Source: Serilophus lunatus (taxonomy: Eukaryota; Chordata; Aves; Passeriformes; Eurylaimidae). From it: 64,000 bases of DNA. This document shows positions 13,192 through 26,759 of this stretch, in pieces. Within the stretch, counting starts at the first letter, position 1. Each line of letters opens with the position of its first letter. The notes under the pieces were generated by a model that did not search any database, was not told the origin of the DNA, and was given only the letters and a program-made list of their open reading frames with translations. A program made the translations under genes and the position numbers. The stretch is from contig VXBA01001254.1 in the NCBI GenBank assembly GCA_013399895.1, positions 64,477-128,476 on the forward strand. The letters are read 5' to 3'.

Positions 13192-13456
13192 GTGTTGGTC
13201 ATATTGACTGCCATCAGTGGTCCACTCTGGCCTCCAGTTGAGAGACATGGAGAGACACCATCCATAACACTGCTGCCTCCTTTGAGAATGCACATAGAAC
13301 CAGTCTCGAAGAGAAAAGACAATGCAGAAAGAACCATGCCTCGTCAATACCACCTAAGGAGACTTACCACTGTCTTTTCTGTGCTTTTTGCAACTGGATT
13401 TGCCTGTCCTGCATCGGCCTTTTTACGCATCAGCATGCTTGCAGCAAGTGTGGGTA
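13192..13456 (+). repeat. 265-bp direct repeat, copy 2
   Basis: The copy in its expected place: it continues the RT-derived sequence without a break (QHLSVGHIDCHQWSTLASS then a stop, then ETWRDTIHNTAAS) into a Cys/His-rich finger-like end (HCLFCAFCNWICLSCIGLF). It is followed by a 48-bp unique tail ending aatgatg and then the target duplication. Confidence 0.95.
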
Positions 13457-13504
13457 GAGCCTTTCCCATATCTTCATTTGCGAAGCCTAACCATGCCAAT
13501 GATG

Positions 13505-14580
13505 ACTGCCTTTTGCCATTAATATAAAAAAATCTCTTTTTACTGTCCCTCAAATTTCTGGCCATCTCCAACTTCAGTTGAGCTTTGGCTGAACAAATTT
13601 TCTCTGTACAGTGCCAAACAGCATCTCTGTATTCTTCCAGTGCCACCTGACCTTGCTTTGACTGGGCATACCTTCCTTTTTTGTCTTATTTCCAAGAACA
13701 GATCAAGGAGGACATCCTTTCAGGTTGTGTCCCTTAGGACCTGCTCTATAAAGTCATCATACAGGTGTGTTAGGAATCTTCTGGCCTGGGTGGTATCAGC
13801 TATGTCAGGCTACCAGTTAATTTCTGGCAAGTTGAAGTCCCCTATAAAGACAAGGGCAGTTGGCTTGAAAGAGTGCCTTAGCTCCTCAAAGAATAATTTG
13901 TTGGCATCATTGTCCTGTCCTGTCCTGTCCTGTCCTGTTCCTACAATGACATCCACATTATTTGTTTGCCCCTTGATTCTTACACAGAGGCTCTCAACTA
14001 TGCGTTGCTAACTGTGAGCTCCACACATTCTAGCCCTTCCATTACATAAAATACCACCCTCAGCCCCATCTGCCTTGCCCATTCCCCCTAAAGAGCCTGT
14101 AACCATCCAACTACAGTCACAAGTCTCATTCCGCCAGGTTTCACTTGTTAGTGATGTAAAATCTCTGGGATGGGGCCAAAGTTTCAAGCACCTGTTGTTT
14201 TCTCCTCATGCTGTGTGCACTGGTGTAGGAACATTTCAGGTGTGGTGGTTTGCAGCCAACATCTTTTGAAGCAGATTGAGAGATATGGCACACCATTGTT
14301 CATCACTGGCAAGCATGGTATTTTCCATTTCCCTCTTCCAGGCTAGTTTAAAGCCCTATTAATGAGTTCCACTTGCTCCTCTGCTAGAACTCTTTTTCCC
14401 CCTCTGAGAAAGGGGCATCCCATCAGGTGTCAGTAGACCAGGTGTTGAATAGATCATTCCATGGTCAAAACCCCCCAAATTTTTCTGATTACACCAGTCT
14501 TGGAGCTAGTCATTGACCTGATGGATCTGCCAATTCCTGTCAATATTATTCCTTGTTAATAGAATTATGTACACCATTCA
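13505..14580 (-). mobile_element. CR1 LINE, 5' portion (continuation)
   Basis: Continuation of the 10185-11905 element beyond the nested insert: antisense CR1 endonuclease/ORF2 sequence with ctggccatctccaacttcag, tagcccttccattacataaa and a tagtttaaagccctattaat block. The combined host copy spans about 2.8 kb, the longest CR1 here. It contains a short (CCTGT)n run at 13913-13938. Confidence 0.85.
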
Positions 14581-17500
14581 CTCTGACTTGCAAGAAAATC
14601 AAAGTCCATTTTTAACAGAGCAGCAAATCATCTTCTATTTCATTGTGTCAAACTGAAACAAGAAAAAGAAACTGGAAACATTTTAAATTCATTTGCAAAC
14701 AAACCTCCTTGCACAAAAAATTGCTTTTAGACAAGAAAATATTTCACAGGTAATTAAGATGCTAAGGAATTTTCAGGCTCAAAAATAATATTGTCTACTA
14801 TGCCTTCTACAACAATAAGGAAAGCTTATCATATATAAAGACCAGATTATTTTTTAATCATAGTAAAACCGATATCCAGACCATTCTCTCTAGCACTAGT
14901 TGCAAGAACAGAAAATGTTTGATTTCACAGGATATATACTGTATAATGCAGTGAACTGGAAAATTCCCTTCAAATCATAACTCACATAGAGCAGTCACGG
15001 TGAGAGAAATAATCCATGGCTTAAATTTTTTTCTGGGATCATTTTAAATATACTGAAAATGCTCCTGCAACTCATAGCACAGAGAACAATTTCCTCTTGA
15101 TACAAGTCAAACAACGTTTTAAAAAGAGCTATTTGTGAGCTGATAGCTGCCTTGACACACTAACATTTCTTCCTTGAGATGACTGCAACTCCTCTACTGC
15201 TCTGTCATAAAACTTCAAGCTGTTTACATGCAGCAGGCTCAAAATGATGAGTATTTCACACGTGTGGTAATTCTGCAGGCAAGAAAAAACATTCAGAAAC
15301 AGAGTTCTGAAAACCAACTTTAAAGAGTGTCTACTTAAATCACATATGCAATGAAAACAAGATGAGCAGAACGGCTTTGTGTATGGAAGCACATATAAAA
15401 AAGCAAACACTCTCTGCTTAAATGATAGTTCTAAAGCAATTAATCACATTTACTTTCAAGATGTGAACAATAGCACTTTTTCTGCCTCTTTTTTTCTAGG
15501 AATATGGCATTATACTTCTTCTTTTATTGCAATACCAGCTAAACACAGAGAACGTTTGCCTTAAACAGTCATGTATCTCAAACCTATCTTCTTTTAGAAG
15601 ATCATTCCTGTGTTTCGTTTCAACATTTTGCTTGTTCCTAAAGAAACAGGGATTTTTTTTGCTGTGACCAAGTGCAAACGCTTCCTATGCTCAACTATAC
15701 TAATAATAGCAAGTGCTCTCCTCAGACCCCTCCCATGTGTTAAATTAATCAACACTAGAAGGTCAAACATTCATGAAGTAGCTTAGGCACATTAATTTAT
15801 TAACTGAAATGACCTCATCACCACGTTTTGCTTTTCTGTTTCTTCTTAATATGTTCATGTAGTCAATTACTATCACAGAAATACCTTCTGAACTCCAAAC
15901 TTGCCTTAATTACGTGTCACTTGCTTCTTGACACCATAGCAAAATTAAATTTTGTCATTTCAAAGAAAACAATTTCCTTAGTTCCCCAGTTAAACTCATC
16001 TGTGGAGGTACTTTCCTATACTTTCCCCTTCCAACACCTGTCCACTCTGCCACCCACCTCCAGAGGCTGTGTCTGTAAATAGTACAAACGCATGTCCCCA
16101 GGCCCTTTGGCACAGTGCAGACAGACTTTCTGTCAGAGAAGGCCATTGCCCATGTTGTATAACATCAATTTAAATTTGTATTATATCTTCCACATAGATC
16201 TCATCTGCCTTATGCTTTAACTCAGCTGAATATGAGCTAGCTACCAATCAAAACCTGCATAGTTTGGCTAACACTGTGTAATACTTGAGAAAATAAGTCC
16301 TGTTGAGAGGCCGAGTCCCATATTAGTTTGAACACAAAGCAACTCCAACTGCAGCTAAGTAGAATTGGCCTAAGTCCAGCCTGAAGCAGGAGAAGTGTAT
16401 ACTTATCTCTGCCAGGACAGGACTTCACAGGCATATTCTTGCTCTCCAAAGCCTGATGAATAAAATGTCACTGGATAAGATTATGCTCATATGCTTCATT
16501 TTTCACATTGCACAGCCATCCAGACAGTTCGTAGGAGACCAGAGGAAGGGCTGAACTCTCAGGAATTAATATTTAAATTTAAACAGGAGGCAATCACTGC
16601 TTTAATACTCTGATAACAGTATTTAAAAACAAAAGACAATTACGAAAAGATTATTATGAAGTGAATAAAGACTAAACATTTGTTTATTACCTTTGATACC
16701 ATACTTTACTATTTGAGAGAGCAACATATTTTATTTTCTGTTGAAGTAAGCAGTTCAACAGTAATGACAAAAAAGTGAGATGGAAATGAGTACACTTTTA
16801 TAACTACATTGTCATTTACCCTATGTTTATCTTTGTCTCTGAATTTTGATTTTTATCATAACTTTATTTCACTAAGCTCTATTTCTTCCAGAAATATAGT
16901 GACTTTGAAACTTTCATTATATTATCTTAAATACCACAAAACTTCTTACTCCCAGGAAGCAAATTTGCAAATATCTACCTTCATTCAAAGGCACTTTTTC
17001 CCACTGTATTTAAATAACACAGCAGAACACGCCGAACAAAATCAAGACTGCTGTTTGCTTTGGGTTCAGACTAAATGATGCAGAAAGGGATGGTTGGCAC
17101 AGAGGTGGGACAGGGAAAGAGGCATCAAGAAAAAGTTTGAGGGTGAAATAAAGTTGCAGAGGATTGGAGGAGTGTTAAATGGATAATATGCAATCCAGTA
17201 TTTCTAGAAAGTCTGAATCAGAGTACAGGTGGAGAGAAAATCTTTGATGCCCATCTGATCTCTTGAAAACCAGCTCTATCTAAGCTCAAGTCCTGAGCTT
17301 TCAAGACATCTTTGAAATGGGGATTGTTTATCCTCTCTGCACAGGGCTGACAAAACCAGTTTAAGAGCTGGCTGTCATCTCTGAATGGGTTAGCAAGCCA
17401 CGAAACTTGGAAAAGAACATAGTTTTAACATGCAGTCATATGAGGACATTTCTGGGCAGTGAAATCTCAAGCTTTATGCTCCAAGAACAATCAAGTAGGT

Positions 17501-18888
17501 TTCCATATCTTTTATTCTTCTAAAACCTCTTTCCTCTAGTCCTGAACTGACCCTAGCAAAGGAATTAAGCCAGGCTCTTGAGGATAAGTCATGGGGAAGC
17601 TGACTTGTAAATGAGTATTCTTTTGCTTCCCCTTTTCTCTCCCTTTTCCCACCATCTTCCCTGACTTAAGTTCTTTTTTTCCTGACATTCATCCTAACAA
17701 TCAAAGTATTTCATTAAAATTATCTTTAGGAATAGAGGCAAGATACACTGAAGTATAAAACCACCAGATGTAAATACAGGAAGGGGCTACAAAGAAGTAA
17801 AGCAGAAGCAACTTTCAATGACACAGAAAATTAATATTAATTATTTTTCAAGGAACCACAGAAAAAGACTACCTAGCCCTGAAAAACTATGACAATATTC
17901 AGAAGCAGTGGCACTGCATGTAACAAGTTATTATTTTGGAGTTGGGACACTTAGTTTGTATGTTTAAATAACCTAGAAAAGAGTTTATTTTTAAACTGAC
18001 TATCCTCTAAGAGAGGATACTTTCTTAGAGAAAAACTTTCTTTGCAATATGACAGAAGGTTCAAAACTGTTGCAATTTAGTTAAAAAATGTAACAGACCT
18101 TCTTCCTCTCAAAACAAAAATTTATCAATTATTAGCTGCATGGTAGGTTAAGGTTTAATTTCCAATACGTTTTTCTACTCTGGAAAATAATGTTGGAGGA
18201 CTGCTAAGTAAAAATATTGCCATACTGACTGCAGCAATGAGTCTGCACTTGGCACCTATGCTAACCAGAGACGTGCCAGTCTTTGTACGTTGAAATTTAA
18301 GTTATTTTTATTTGAGAATCTTTAGTGCTTTATGTGAGAATGAACTGCCAACAATCAGCCAAATTAAAATATTTTCTCCTTGTCTTAAATTATTTTTGCC
18401 AGATAATCAGACAACTGTGCTAATAAATGTATTTGAAACTTTCAGTATAGAAACAATATTATTAGCACACTTAAATATTTTCCACGTTATTTGTGTTATT
18501 AAAGAGAATTATTCATAGCTAGGGGCTGGTTTGTCAGTTTTGAGACACTAAAAAATCTGTCATAAATACATGTCACCATACAAATACCATGCATGCTCTA
18601 AATAAGAATATTATTTTTCTTTCCTTTTTAATATTCTTTTATTTGTGACTTAAAGAAAAAGTTACAAAGAACAATTACAAAGGACTTTACTACAGTTTTC
18701 AAGCAGAAGGGGAAGGTGACAAATTGTCTAACTGCTAGGAGACAGCACTTTCCAAAGGAGCAGGCACAGCCTGTCATTAGTGCTCTGGGTACAAAAGAAT
18801 ACTCTAGCTGTCAGCAACAGGTAGACATTTATTCATTCAGAAAGAAGATGAATACGGTTTATGCTCAAATATCTGAAGTGAAGCTATA

Positions 18889-18998
18889 AGTATGGCATGG
18901 TATTGTATGCTGTGGTGTGGTGTCATGTAGTGTATCAGTATTAGGATTAGTATAGTATCGCATAGCATAACGTAGCGTAGCATAGTATATTTAGTATA
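18889..18998 (+). repeat. Degenerate pentanucleotide-type repeat
   Basis: About 110 bp made of variants of gtata/gcata/gcgta, for example catagcataacgtagcgtag. No clean unit survives. It lies next to a purine-rich stretch (19000-19030). Confidence 0.65.
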
Positions 18999-21533
18999 GT
19001 AGGAAAAGAAGGAGAAGGAAACTAAGGAGAAAACTGAAATGAACACAAATAAAACACAACAAAACAAAAAACCCACTCATTTCATTCCTACCCTCATTGT
19101 AGTAAATTATAATTGGTTGAGGTTTGTTTTTTTTTAAGAAGGCAAAAGTGGAAGAGCTTCTCCTGAATTCAGCAGTAACTAAACAATCACAGTTTCTAAT
19201 GATTATATATGGATTCCATAGAGAGAAATGTTTTTCAGAGTAATTTGAAAACAATTTTCATTATTTCATACCTTCTTCTATTGACATTTAATTTGTTAGG
19301 ACACTATGGCTGTTCCATTCATGAATGACATAAATTTATTGGAGCAAGTTTATACTTTGAGGGAAGGCTTCTGATTCCAGTATGCATAAGAGAAAAACAA
19401 AAGAATATTTGCAAAATTCTGCTTGTGAACATAAAATAATGCTCCTTAAAAGTTATTTTCTCCTCCTCCTTTTCCCTCCTCTGGTGAATGGGAAAGCTAC
19501 CAATGGAACCACTGGCACCAGTCTTCACTGCTTCTCTTCCAGCTGTTAACAAAAAGGGAAAGACTTCTTTCCTGCAGAAAAAAGGTTGAAGCTTCTGGCT
19601 CCAATATAATTGTTTACAGCTCCTTAAAGTATTCAATTACTCACTTCAGTCCCCTGTAAATTTAGATGAGGAAACAAAAGGAGATATTTATATGTAGCCA
19701 CAGCATATTTTTAGCACTGCAAGAGCTAGTATAGGAAGAAGCTCTCTGACTTTATGGTTTCAGCTTCTTTCTCAAGGGAGAGGTTTTTCAGAAAAATAAT
19801 TCATTGCTTGAGTGGAGGTTCATGGCATTGTTACTTTATAGAAAAGGACTATCAATAATTTAAGAACTCTTTACTTACACTAGTCAATCAGTAACAGAGA
19901 AACCATATTATAAGACAGAACTGTGTAAGTGATTAATTCTAAACCTCAGAGAAACTTCTCAGTAGCACATGGAAAATTACAAAGTGACTGCCCTGTGGTA
20001 AGAATTTAGTATCCTATCCACAGTGGAAAAATATAGAAAAATACACAAGAAACTGAGAGAGGGCTCTGTATACAGGCAAAATTTTAAACACTTTCAAGTG
20101 AAATATTTTAAGAAACAAAAAATATCTATATTTACATTTATCTATATTAAATTTCAAAGTGGCTACTATTAAGGAACTTTGTTTAGTTACTAACATCTTA
20201 ACTGAACAATGAATATATAACATTAGTTGAAAAACAGACAAGAACAACATTGCTGCCTAATGCCAACCCCAAATAACCCTTCACTTGAATTTCAGCAAGA
20301 TACCCTCAAACCGTGAAACTACTTTTTAATGGAAAATTTAACAGAGAATTGGAGCTGTTGTTAATGGAGAGCTCTTAATTTTTAAGGCAGAAATGACTCC
20401 TCAGAGTGAAGTTGTTCAAAGAGAATCTTAATAGAGAGAGGACTAAATTTCTCAGAAAAAAACCAACAAATTGCAATGAAACATAGATCCTAACTTTGGT
20501 TAATGTCTCAAAGACAAAATGGGATTATAGAATTAATAGTCAAAAATTTATCTTTTTTACTAAGAATATGCTTATACTGTGATTCTTTTCATATTGAGTT
20601 AACAGATCACTGGACTATGGCTGAAGGTTTTGAATCCTCACTCTGCCCTATCCTAATGCGAGGATTCACAGAAGAGAAAGAATGCTTCTCTGCATCTCTC
20701 CATCTGCAACACAAAGACTTCAAATATTTTTTTAAGCACTTTGCAATGGACTGTGAAAAAATTACACATTAAGTATTACATACTGTAGCAGTGTTTATTT
20801 TTAAAGCCATCTGTCACTTGAAAGTAAAAGAGACAGACTGTCATCATGCTTGAGCCATGCAGCTGTATTTCAGATCTCAACTGACCTAAGGCTACAAAGA
20901 TTAATAATTAATACCATAATTATGAATGGTGGCTAAACAGCAATTTAGTTTCCAAAGCCAAAATATGCAATACTCTTTCATGTATATAAACTTGCCCTAA
21001 ATTAAATAAACTGACTTTAAAGGTCTACAAAACCAGAACTGAATGTTGTCACGTTTGCAGGTCACTTTATGAATACTGTCCTTGACATGTTAAAGTTCAC
21101 TGGGCTACATTCATATTGTTGCTTATTAAACATTATATCTAGTTCCGTAAAAAAACAATATATTCTTTTTCTGGAATGTTACACCCTGTGCCACAAGCTT
21201 ACAATTTACATTTCTACAGATATATTTTGAAATATCAGGCTATAAAAATCAGCATACCATTTTCTAGTGGTTTTTTCACTTCTGTTTTTCCTACCATAGC
21301 AATCAGAAGATTTCAAGGACCTCCCATGCTGGGAGGTTTTCTCCATATTATTTGACTCAAGAAACACACAGCTGGGTTAAACTTCTTATGCAATATGATC
21401 AGCTTTTGCTTGGAGTTTTGACTATCTTTACCTTAGTGCCCTAGATATCACTGCAAAAAAGTCTATGCCAACACAGCAAAATCAAAGAAAAAGGTCACAC
21501 ATTTTGAATTTGCAAGTTGTACAGAAGAGTAGG

Positions 21534-21535
<2 letters not shown>

Positions 21536-21571
<36 letters not shown>

Positions 21572-21572
21572 G
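21536..21572 (+). repeat. (GATT)n microsatellite
   Basis: About nine uninterrupted copies of gatt, ending gattgag. Likely length-polymorphic. Confidence 0.93.
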
Positions 21573-24500
21573 TAGGGGCAGCAGAAGGTATGGTCACACA
21601 TTTTAAGGTGAGGATCTCAGAGGGAGAGGGCAGAGAAATGACACGTCTTGGTGGCCAGAGTGGTGTTTTTGTTGCTACCCCTAACTGATGGGTTCCCTTT
21701 GCTGAGCAATTTCATCAGTTTGGAAGGCTCAGGCACACTTGTCTTGTTTCACTGCCACTTGGCTCTCTACAGCTCCATAGACTAACAACATTGAGTGGTT
21801 TTTAATCTGGAGTATTTTTGCTACCTTGAGAAAAGTGACCTAACAAACTAGAGTGTACATTATCTTTGAGTATATTGTGTAAGCACAATAGATAAACGTC
21901 AGAGATCATGCCATAAATACACATTCTACAGAGCTTGCCAACTCTAGATTTCAAATGGCTGATGTGAATAAATAAATAAAAAATTTTCATTTTATCCATT
22001 GGAAACTTTGACTGAAATTTTGAACACAACATTCTGATGAGAAAATGATTAACTAAATTTTTTCCAGAGAGTCCTGCTGTTAACCTAGAAATGTCTCTTG
22101 GAGAAAATTAAGCAATGCTCATCTTACTCTTTAGACTAGTTACTCAAAGGTACCACAGTGTCTGCGTTACATATCTGACACAGAATGTGTTGAGCCCTAA
22201 TGACCATTTACATGGGTGAATCCTTTTGAGCACACAGAATCTAGTTATTCCACAGCACAAGAAAAGCCACAGTAAGTAGGAGCTCCTTCATATAACAATC
22301 TGTGGTACTAGACTGACAGACCATAAGGTATCTAAGCAAAACTCGATTTATTATCCATCTATGCCCTTTATTATTAAGCCAAAAATGCTAACTGGTTTCT
22401 CATGCTTGTCTCCATGTTTCAATAATTCCTCCCTTTCTCTACCAGGTTGACTCATAGAAAGGCATTCCCTTCCAAAAAACCACTCAGGTACTGTATGCTC
22501 ATCTCTAATTTTTAATCTGCTATTCCACTAATGTCAATCTCTAATTCATAGCTTTAAATCTCTGGTTTTTACTGTAATTTTCTATGTTTTTACCAATCCT
22601 AAAAAAAACCAACCTTTTTTTTCTTAATATAGATAATTGAAATATCAAGTTATTGGGGAGACAGGCACATCCTTCTTTCTACTGTTGTTTTATAGTTTTA
22701 ACATTGTGAAAAAACTTTTTTTTAATCTCTTCTAAAATGATAGAAGCTTTACAAGCATGATCATAAATTCATTGAAAAAGGACATTTTAAGACTCAAAAC
22801 ACTGCATCCTTTTTTAATTACCCTAAATAAAAATTTAAGAAAATTAAAAAAAAAAACAACAAAGGTTCAAAATTTCTCCAGTTCTGCTTGTTTCTTTGAG
22901 GGAAGCAGGAAAGTACAATATACTTGTATTTATTGTTGTCCTTTGTATTTCTATCTTCATATTCCTTTTGGGAACATAGGGCAGGACTGCAAAGATAATA
23001 CAGCAGCATCTTCCAGCCACATAGGAAGGACTGATGGCATATTTTTGGAAGAGAAGTCAGAACGAATTCTATGTGTGCTTAGTAAAAAAGACTTCCTACA
23101 TTTCTCCTAACTTTCGACAGAAACAGTTACTATTTGGTATTTGAAATTTATAAAAAAACTCTTGAATGGTTTATAGGGCCAAGAAAAAACAAAATCATGA
23201 GCATACAACGTACTTTGCCATTCAGCTGTTTAGGAAAACACTATTATTCTACACTGTTTCTGTTTCCCAGGAAACACAATAGGACTGAAAACGAAGTAGA
23301 CCTCAGTTTGAACCCTGGAAAGATACAAAGGTGACTTGCCCATGCACTCAGCTGAAGAAGAATGTCTGGATCTGGTGGTGCTGGCACAAAACTATATTAA
23401 CTGAGAATGAAAAGAAAGTTAATAAAACAAAAAACACACCTTTCAACCTCTCTGCCTGTAAATTATTATCCAAGATGTTCTTTTTATTTTTTTCTTTTTT
23501 GAAAACCAAAATATTCCTGGCAATAGAAATTATTCCATGCTCCATTTTTACCTCTCTCTCTGCAGTGTTTGCAATGAAAGTATGACAAATAGGTTAGCCT
23601 CTAAGGTCCCTGTTTGTTTGAACCACTCTGAGATTAGCTAACTTCTGTCCTCAGGAGCAAAAGCATTACTGTCCTGCAAAAGCAAGCACCCCTTGTAGGT
23701 GAAAAGACCAAGTAATAGACCCATACAACATTCACAAAATTATGAATTTATAGCACCAGAAAACACACTGAGTAGTGATGGCAGCCTGAACACATTTATG
23801 TTTTCTTTGCAGATTCCTGTTTGTACCTGCCCAAACACAGGCAAATATTCTTTGTATTTAATCTGTAAATCTGAGACTGCGGATTTAAACATACTAATTT
23901 TCATCAAAAGCACCAGGGACAGCATTGCAAGAACAACACGGAAGTATTTCACAACAACATAATATTATAAAAGGTATTCAAAAGAATACACTCAGTCTAC
24001 AACATAGACTGCATTTACCTATTTTCCCCAAAGCCCAACACTTTGAGGCACATAATTCAGAAATCAAAGACAGCAAATTACTTTCTGTATCTTATAGTTA
24101 AAATTTGGTTTCATAACCCTAAAACATCAACACCACAATAGATCTCCTCCCTTGTAGTAAAAAAATGCACCTCCATAGAAAGGTCAGCCTTTTCTCATTA
24201 GTGAAAAGCAAGCTGAAACACACTGCTGTTAACAGTTTAGTAGTTCTGTCTGTTACAGTTACCAGCATTATCACACCTAATCCTCAACAATGCACTTCAT
24301 TTACTATTTCTGATTAGAGAAATAAAGCACTAAGGATTACCATCCCAATTTCTGTAAAATTCCACATACAAGGTTTTTCCATTCTTATTTGCCAAAGTGA
24401 ATACTTAAACTATAGCTTGCAAGAGAAAAAAGAAATCAAAGACAAATTAATCCCTCCTGTGGAATATTTAATAATCTACTCATTAGGATGTTCAACTAAC

Positions 24501-26759
24501 GTAGAAACATCTTGCCCTTTCTCAGTAAATTGCACTTATTCTTCTGAGGTGAATATACTAATAATGAGCTGCAAAACATTTTATGCAGAGTACAACAGCT
24601 TAACCTCAGAGAAGGAGAGACACTTAAACGGTACATAACAGCTGTATGAAAACTGACATCACTAAAAAAAAAAATTACCTTAGAATTTCTTAATTCAAAT
24701 AAAACTTATGCTATTATACAGTAGAAAGGCAGTCCAAGGGGAGCAAAATTGAAATTACCAAATCACAACTGTTTGTGGGGTTCCAATGAGCAACACTGCT
24801 TTAAAGAACCCATTGAAATTTTAACTGAAGCTCAAACCCTTTTCTTTAAATACTTAAATATTTTGCTTTAAGCTTAAGCTAGTCACATCATGATTCAGTT
24901 CTTTTGCAGTTTTACAAAACACTTAAAGCTACAGTCACTATGCAATTATAATTATTTCAATCCACAAGTGTAATGTGTTTCTGAATTCAAATAGGGCCAG
25001 ATTTTCATTGCATTGTTGCTTTATTCCCTGTGTAAGTCATCCCACTGACTTCAGCAGCAAAATCTGCATGAATGATACTTTACCAGCATAAGTCTGAAGA
25101 GCTTAAACTGCTCTTCATTGCTTTGTTTACTTGGTATGCATATATATTTTTGTGTATTTTATTATTTATTAATACAATACAGAGGGAATAACTTAAATGA
25201 AATGCAAGGTTTGTATCTACATGCTAGAGAAAGGAGAAAAGTTGCAATAATGATGATTTTAAGGTGACACATATTCTGTCTACTCTAATTTTCCTCATCA
25301 GCTATTTCTAGTTATCTATTTCTATTTTCTGTATTTCTAGATAGAAACTTCATGTAGTTTCTATTCAGTCATCAAAATGAGAGGAGTTAGTTATATCACA
25401 CTAAGTCATCTTTTGAAGCACCCATGCACCAGATTAATGGGCTCATTTTGGTATTGCTCCTATTGCTCCTAATGACTGGAGTATAACTATTCTGAAAACT
25501 AGACTCCATAGTAAGCCAACAGCTACGGATTTGCAGGACTAAGCACCATATTTTCTGATAGTCCCTCTACTAAAAAAGTATACCCATTTGTACTTTTTTT
25601 TTACAAGTTCCTGCATTATTTTGATCGCCAAAAAGATGCCTTATTTTTCGTGGATATTTACAGTTTTTGTAAAGAAAACCCAAACAGATTGATATCCTAT
25701 TTTCAGTCTCCAGCAAAACCAACTAATACATCTAGAAATTATGAAGCTACAATATTTTTGTTTTTCTCAAATATGTTTGATAAATCTAATCAGCTTATTG
25801 CTATTTAGTGTCAGGAAAATGGAACACATTGCCACCACTGAGCAATGTATAACAGGTTTTTCTACACTCTGAAAGAGAAAAGCAATCCTAAAGCTCAGCT
25901 GTTCATGTGTGCAAGACAGGTACCTTGAAAAAATCATGCAGGTCAAGGAAAATTCCAGAGTGGCAGCAGAAATAAATGTATCCTGTATTCAGATAACCAT
26001 GTTCCTAACTAGAGCAAAGTGTGCCATCAGCTGTCACTCAGCATGCTGTACTAATCTGTCAGAGGTAGAAGTAGTTTCATACAACTGACTACTCAAGGGT
26101 TTGAAACAGATCTCTTGCAAGTAGCAGTATCTAAGAATAAATAAATAAAAAAAATGAAAACAAAAAGTGGAGAATCTCTATGAGTGATTGCCAGGCACAC
26201 AGCAGAAATGAATATGAATCATGTCAAGTCAAAGGTCCCATTGCAGTGGATTTAGGAACTACCCTGGTTATCAGAAGTAGAAATTTTAGGAGGTTATCTT
26301 CAAACAAGTTTTTGAACACTCTGAGATTGCAATTCCAAATATTTATATTTAATTTTTGCTAGCACAATATGCTTCAGAAACATTCTTCCTACTGACAGCA
26401 AAAAATCCTGTCATGCATAATGAATGCAGGAAGTCTGCTTGGTCTTTGTATTAGGCTATTTTTTATACTAATAATTGGTTATTTTCAGGACCATAATGAA
26501 ATGTTTGCTTCTGATCCATGGTATTCCCATTACACTGTGAACACATAGGCCTCAAGCTAAGTAGATTGGCAGCACAGCTAAAAAGGTGTTAGGGAAAACA
26601 AGGTACAAGAAAGTGGTGTGGAAAGATCCCTTGAACGAAAGTAGAACAGAAAATCTGAATCAAAGCACAGCCTTTGGGACAGACAGCTGTGGAACTGGAG
26701 CTAAGGAGACCGGTTTCCCGGTCTAACTGAAATGTTGCCTGGATGGCCAGGCCCAATGC

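Larger units (their letters stand above)
11906..13504 (+). mobile_element. RTE-like non-LTR retrotransposon nested in CR1
   Basis: A 1599-bp insert flanked by a 13-bp target duplication actgccttttgcc (11893-11905 and 13505-13517). The plus strand encodes a reverse transcriptase C-terminal half in several frames: NGVKQGCVLAPTVFTVFF (12240-12425), the active-site LLFADDTALVAHTEAA (about 12510-12560), a FNYLGSIISLSSKID block (12552-12812) and YGSESWVIYHHH to ISRMEDHHLPKIVLWGEL (12822-13241). A Cys/His-rich end follows (about 13360-13450). Stops occur after 12424, 12811 and 13240. The right end is a short aatgatg run, in the style of RTE-clade tails rather than the CR1 octamer. RTE assignment (possibly AviRTE) is from motif style only; other LINE clades remain possible. 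Confidence 0.75.

Noticed and set aside
12552..13241. Plus-strand open frames that could be taken for host genes
   Set aside because: They are pieces of the RTE-like reverse transcriptase, within a target-site-duplicated insertion and interrupted by stops.
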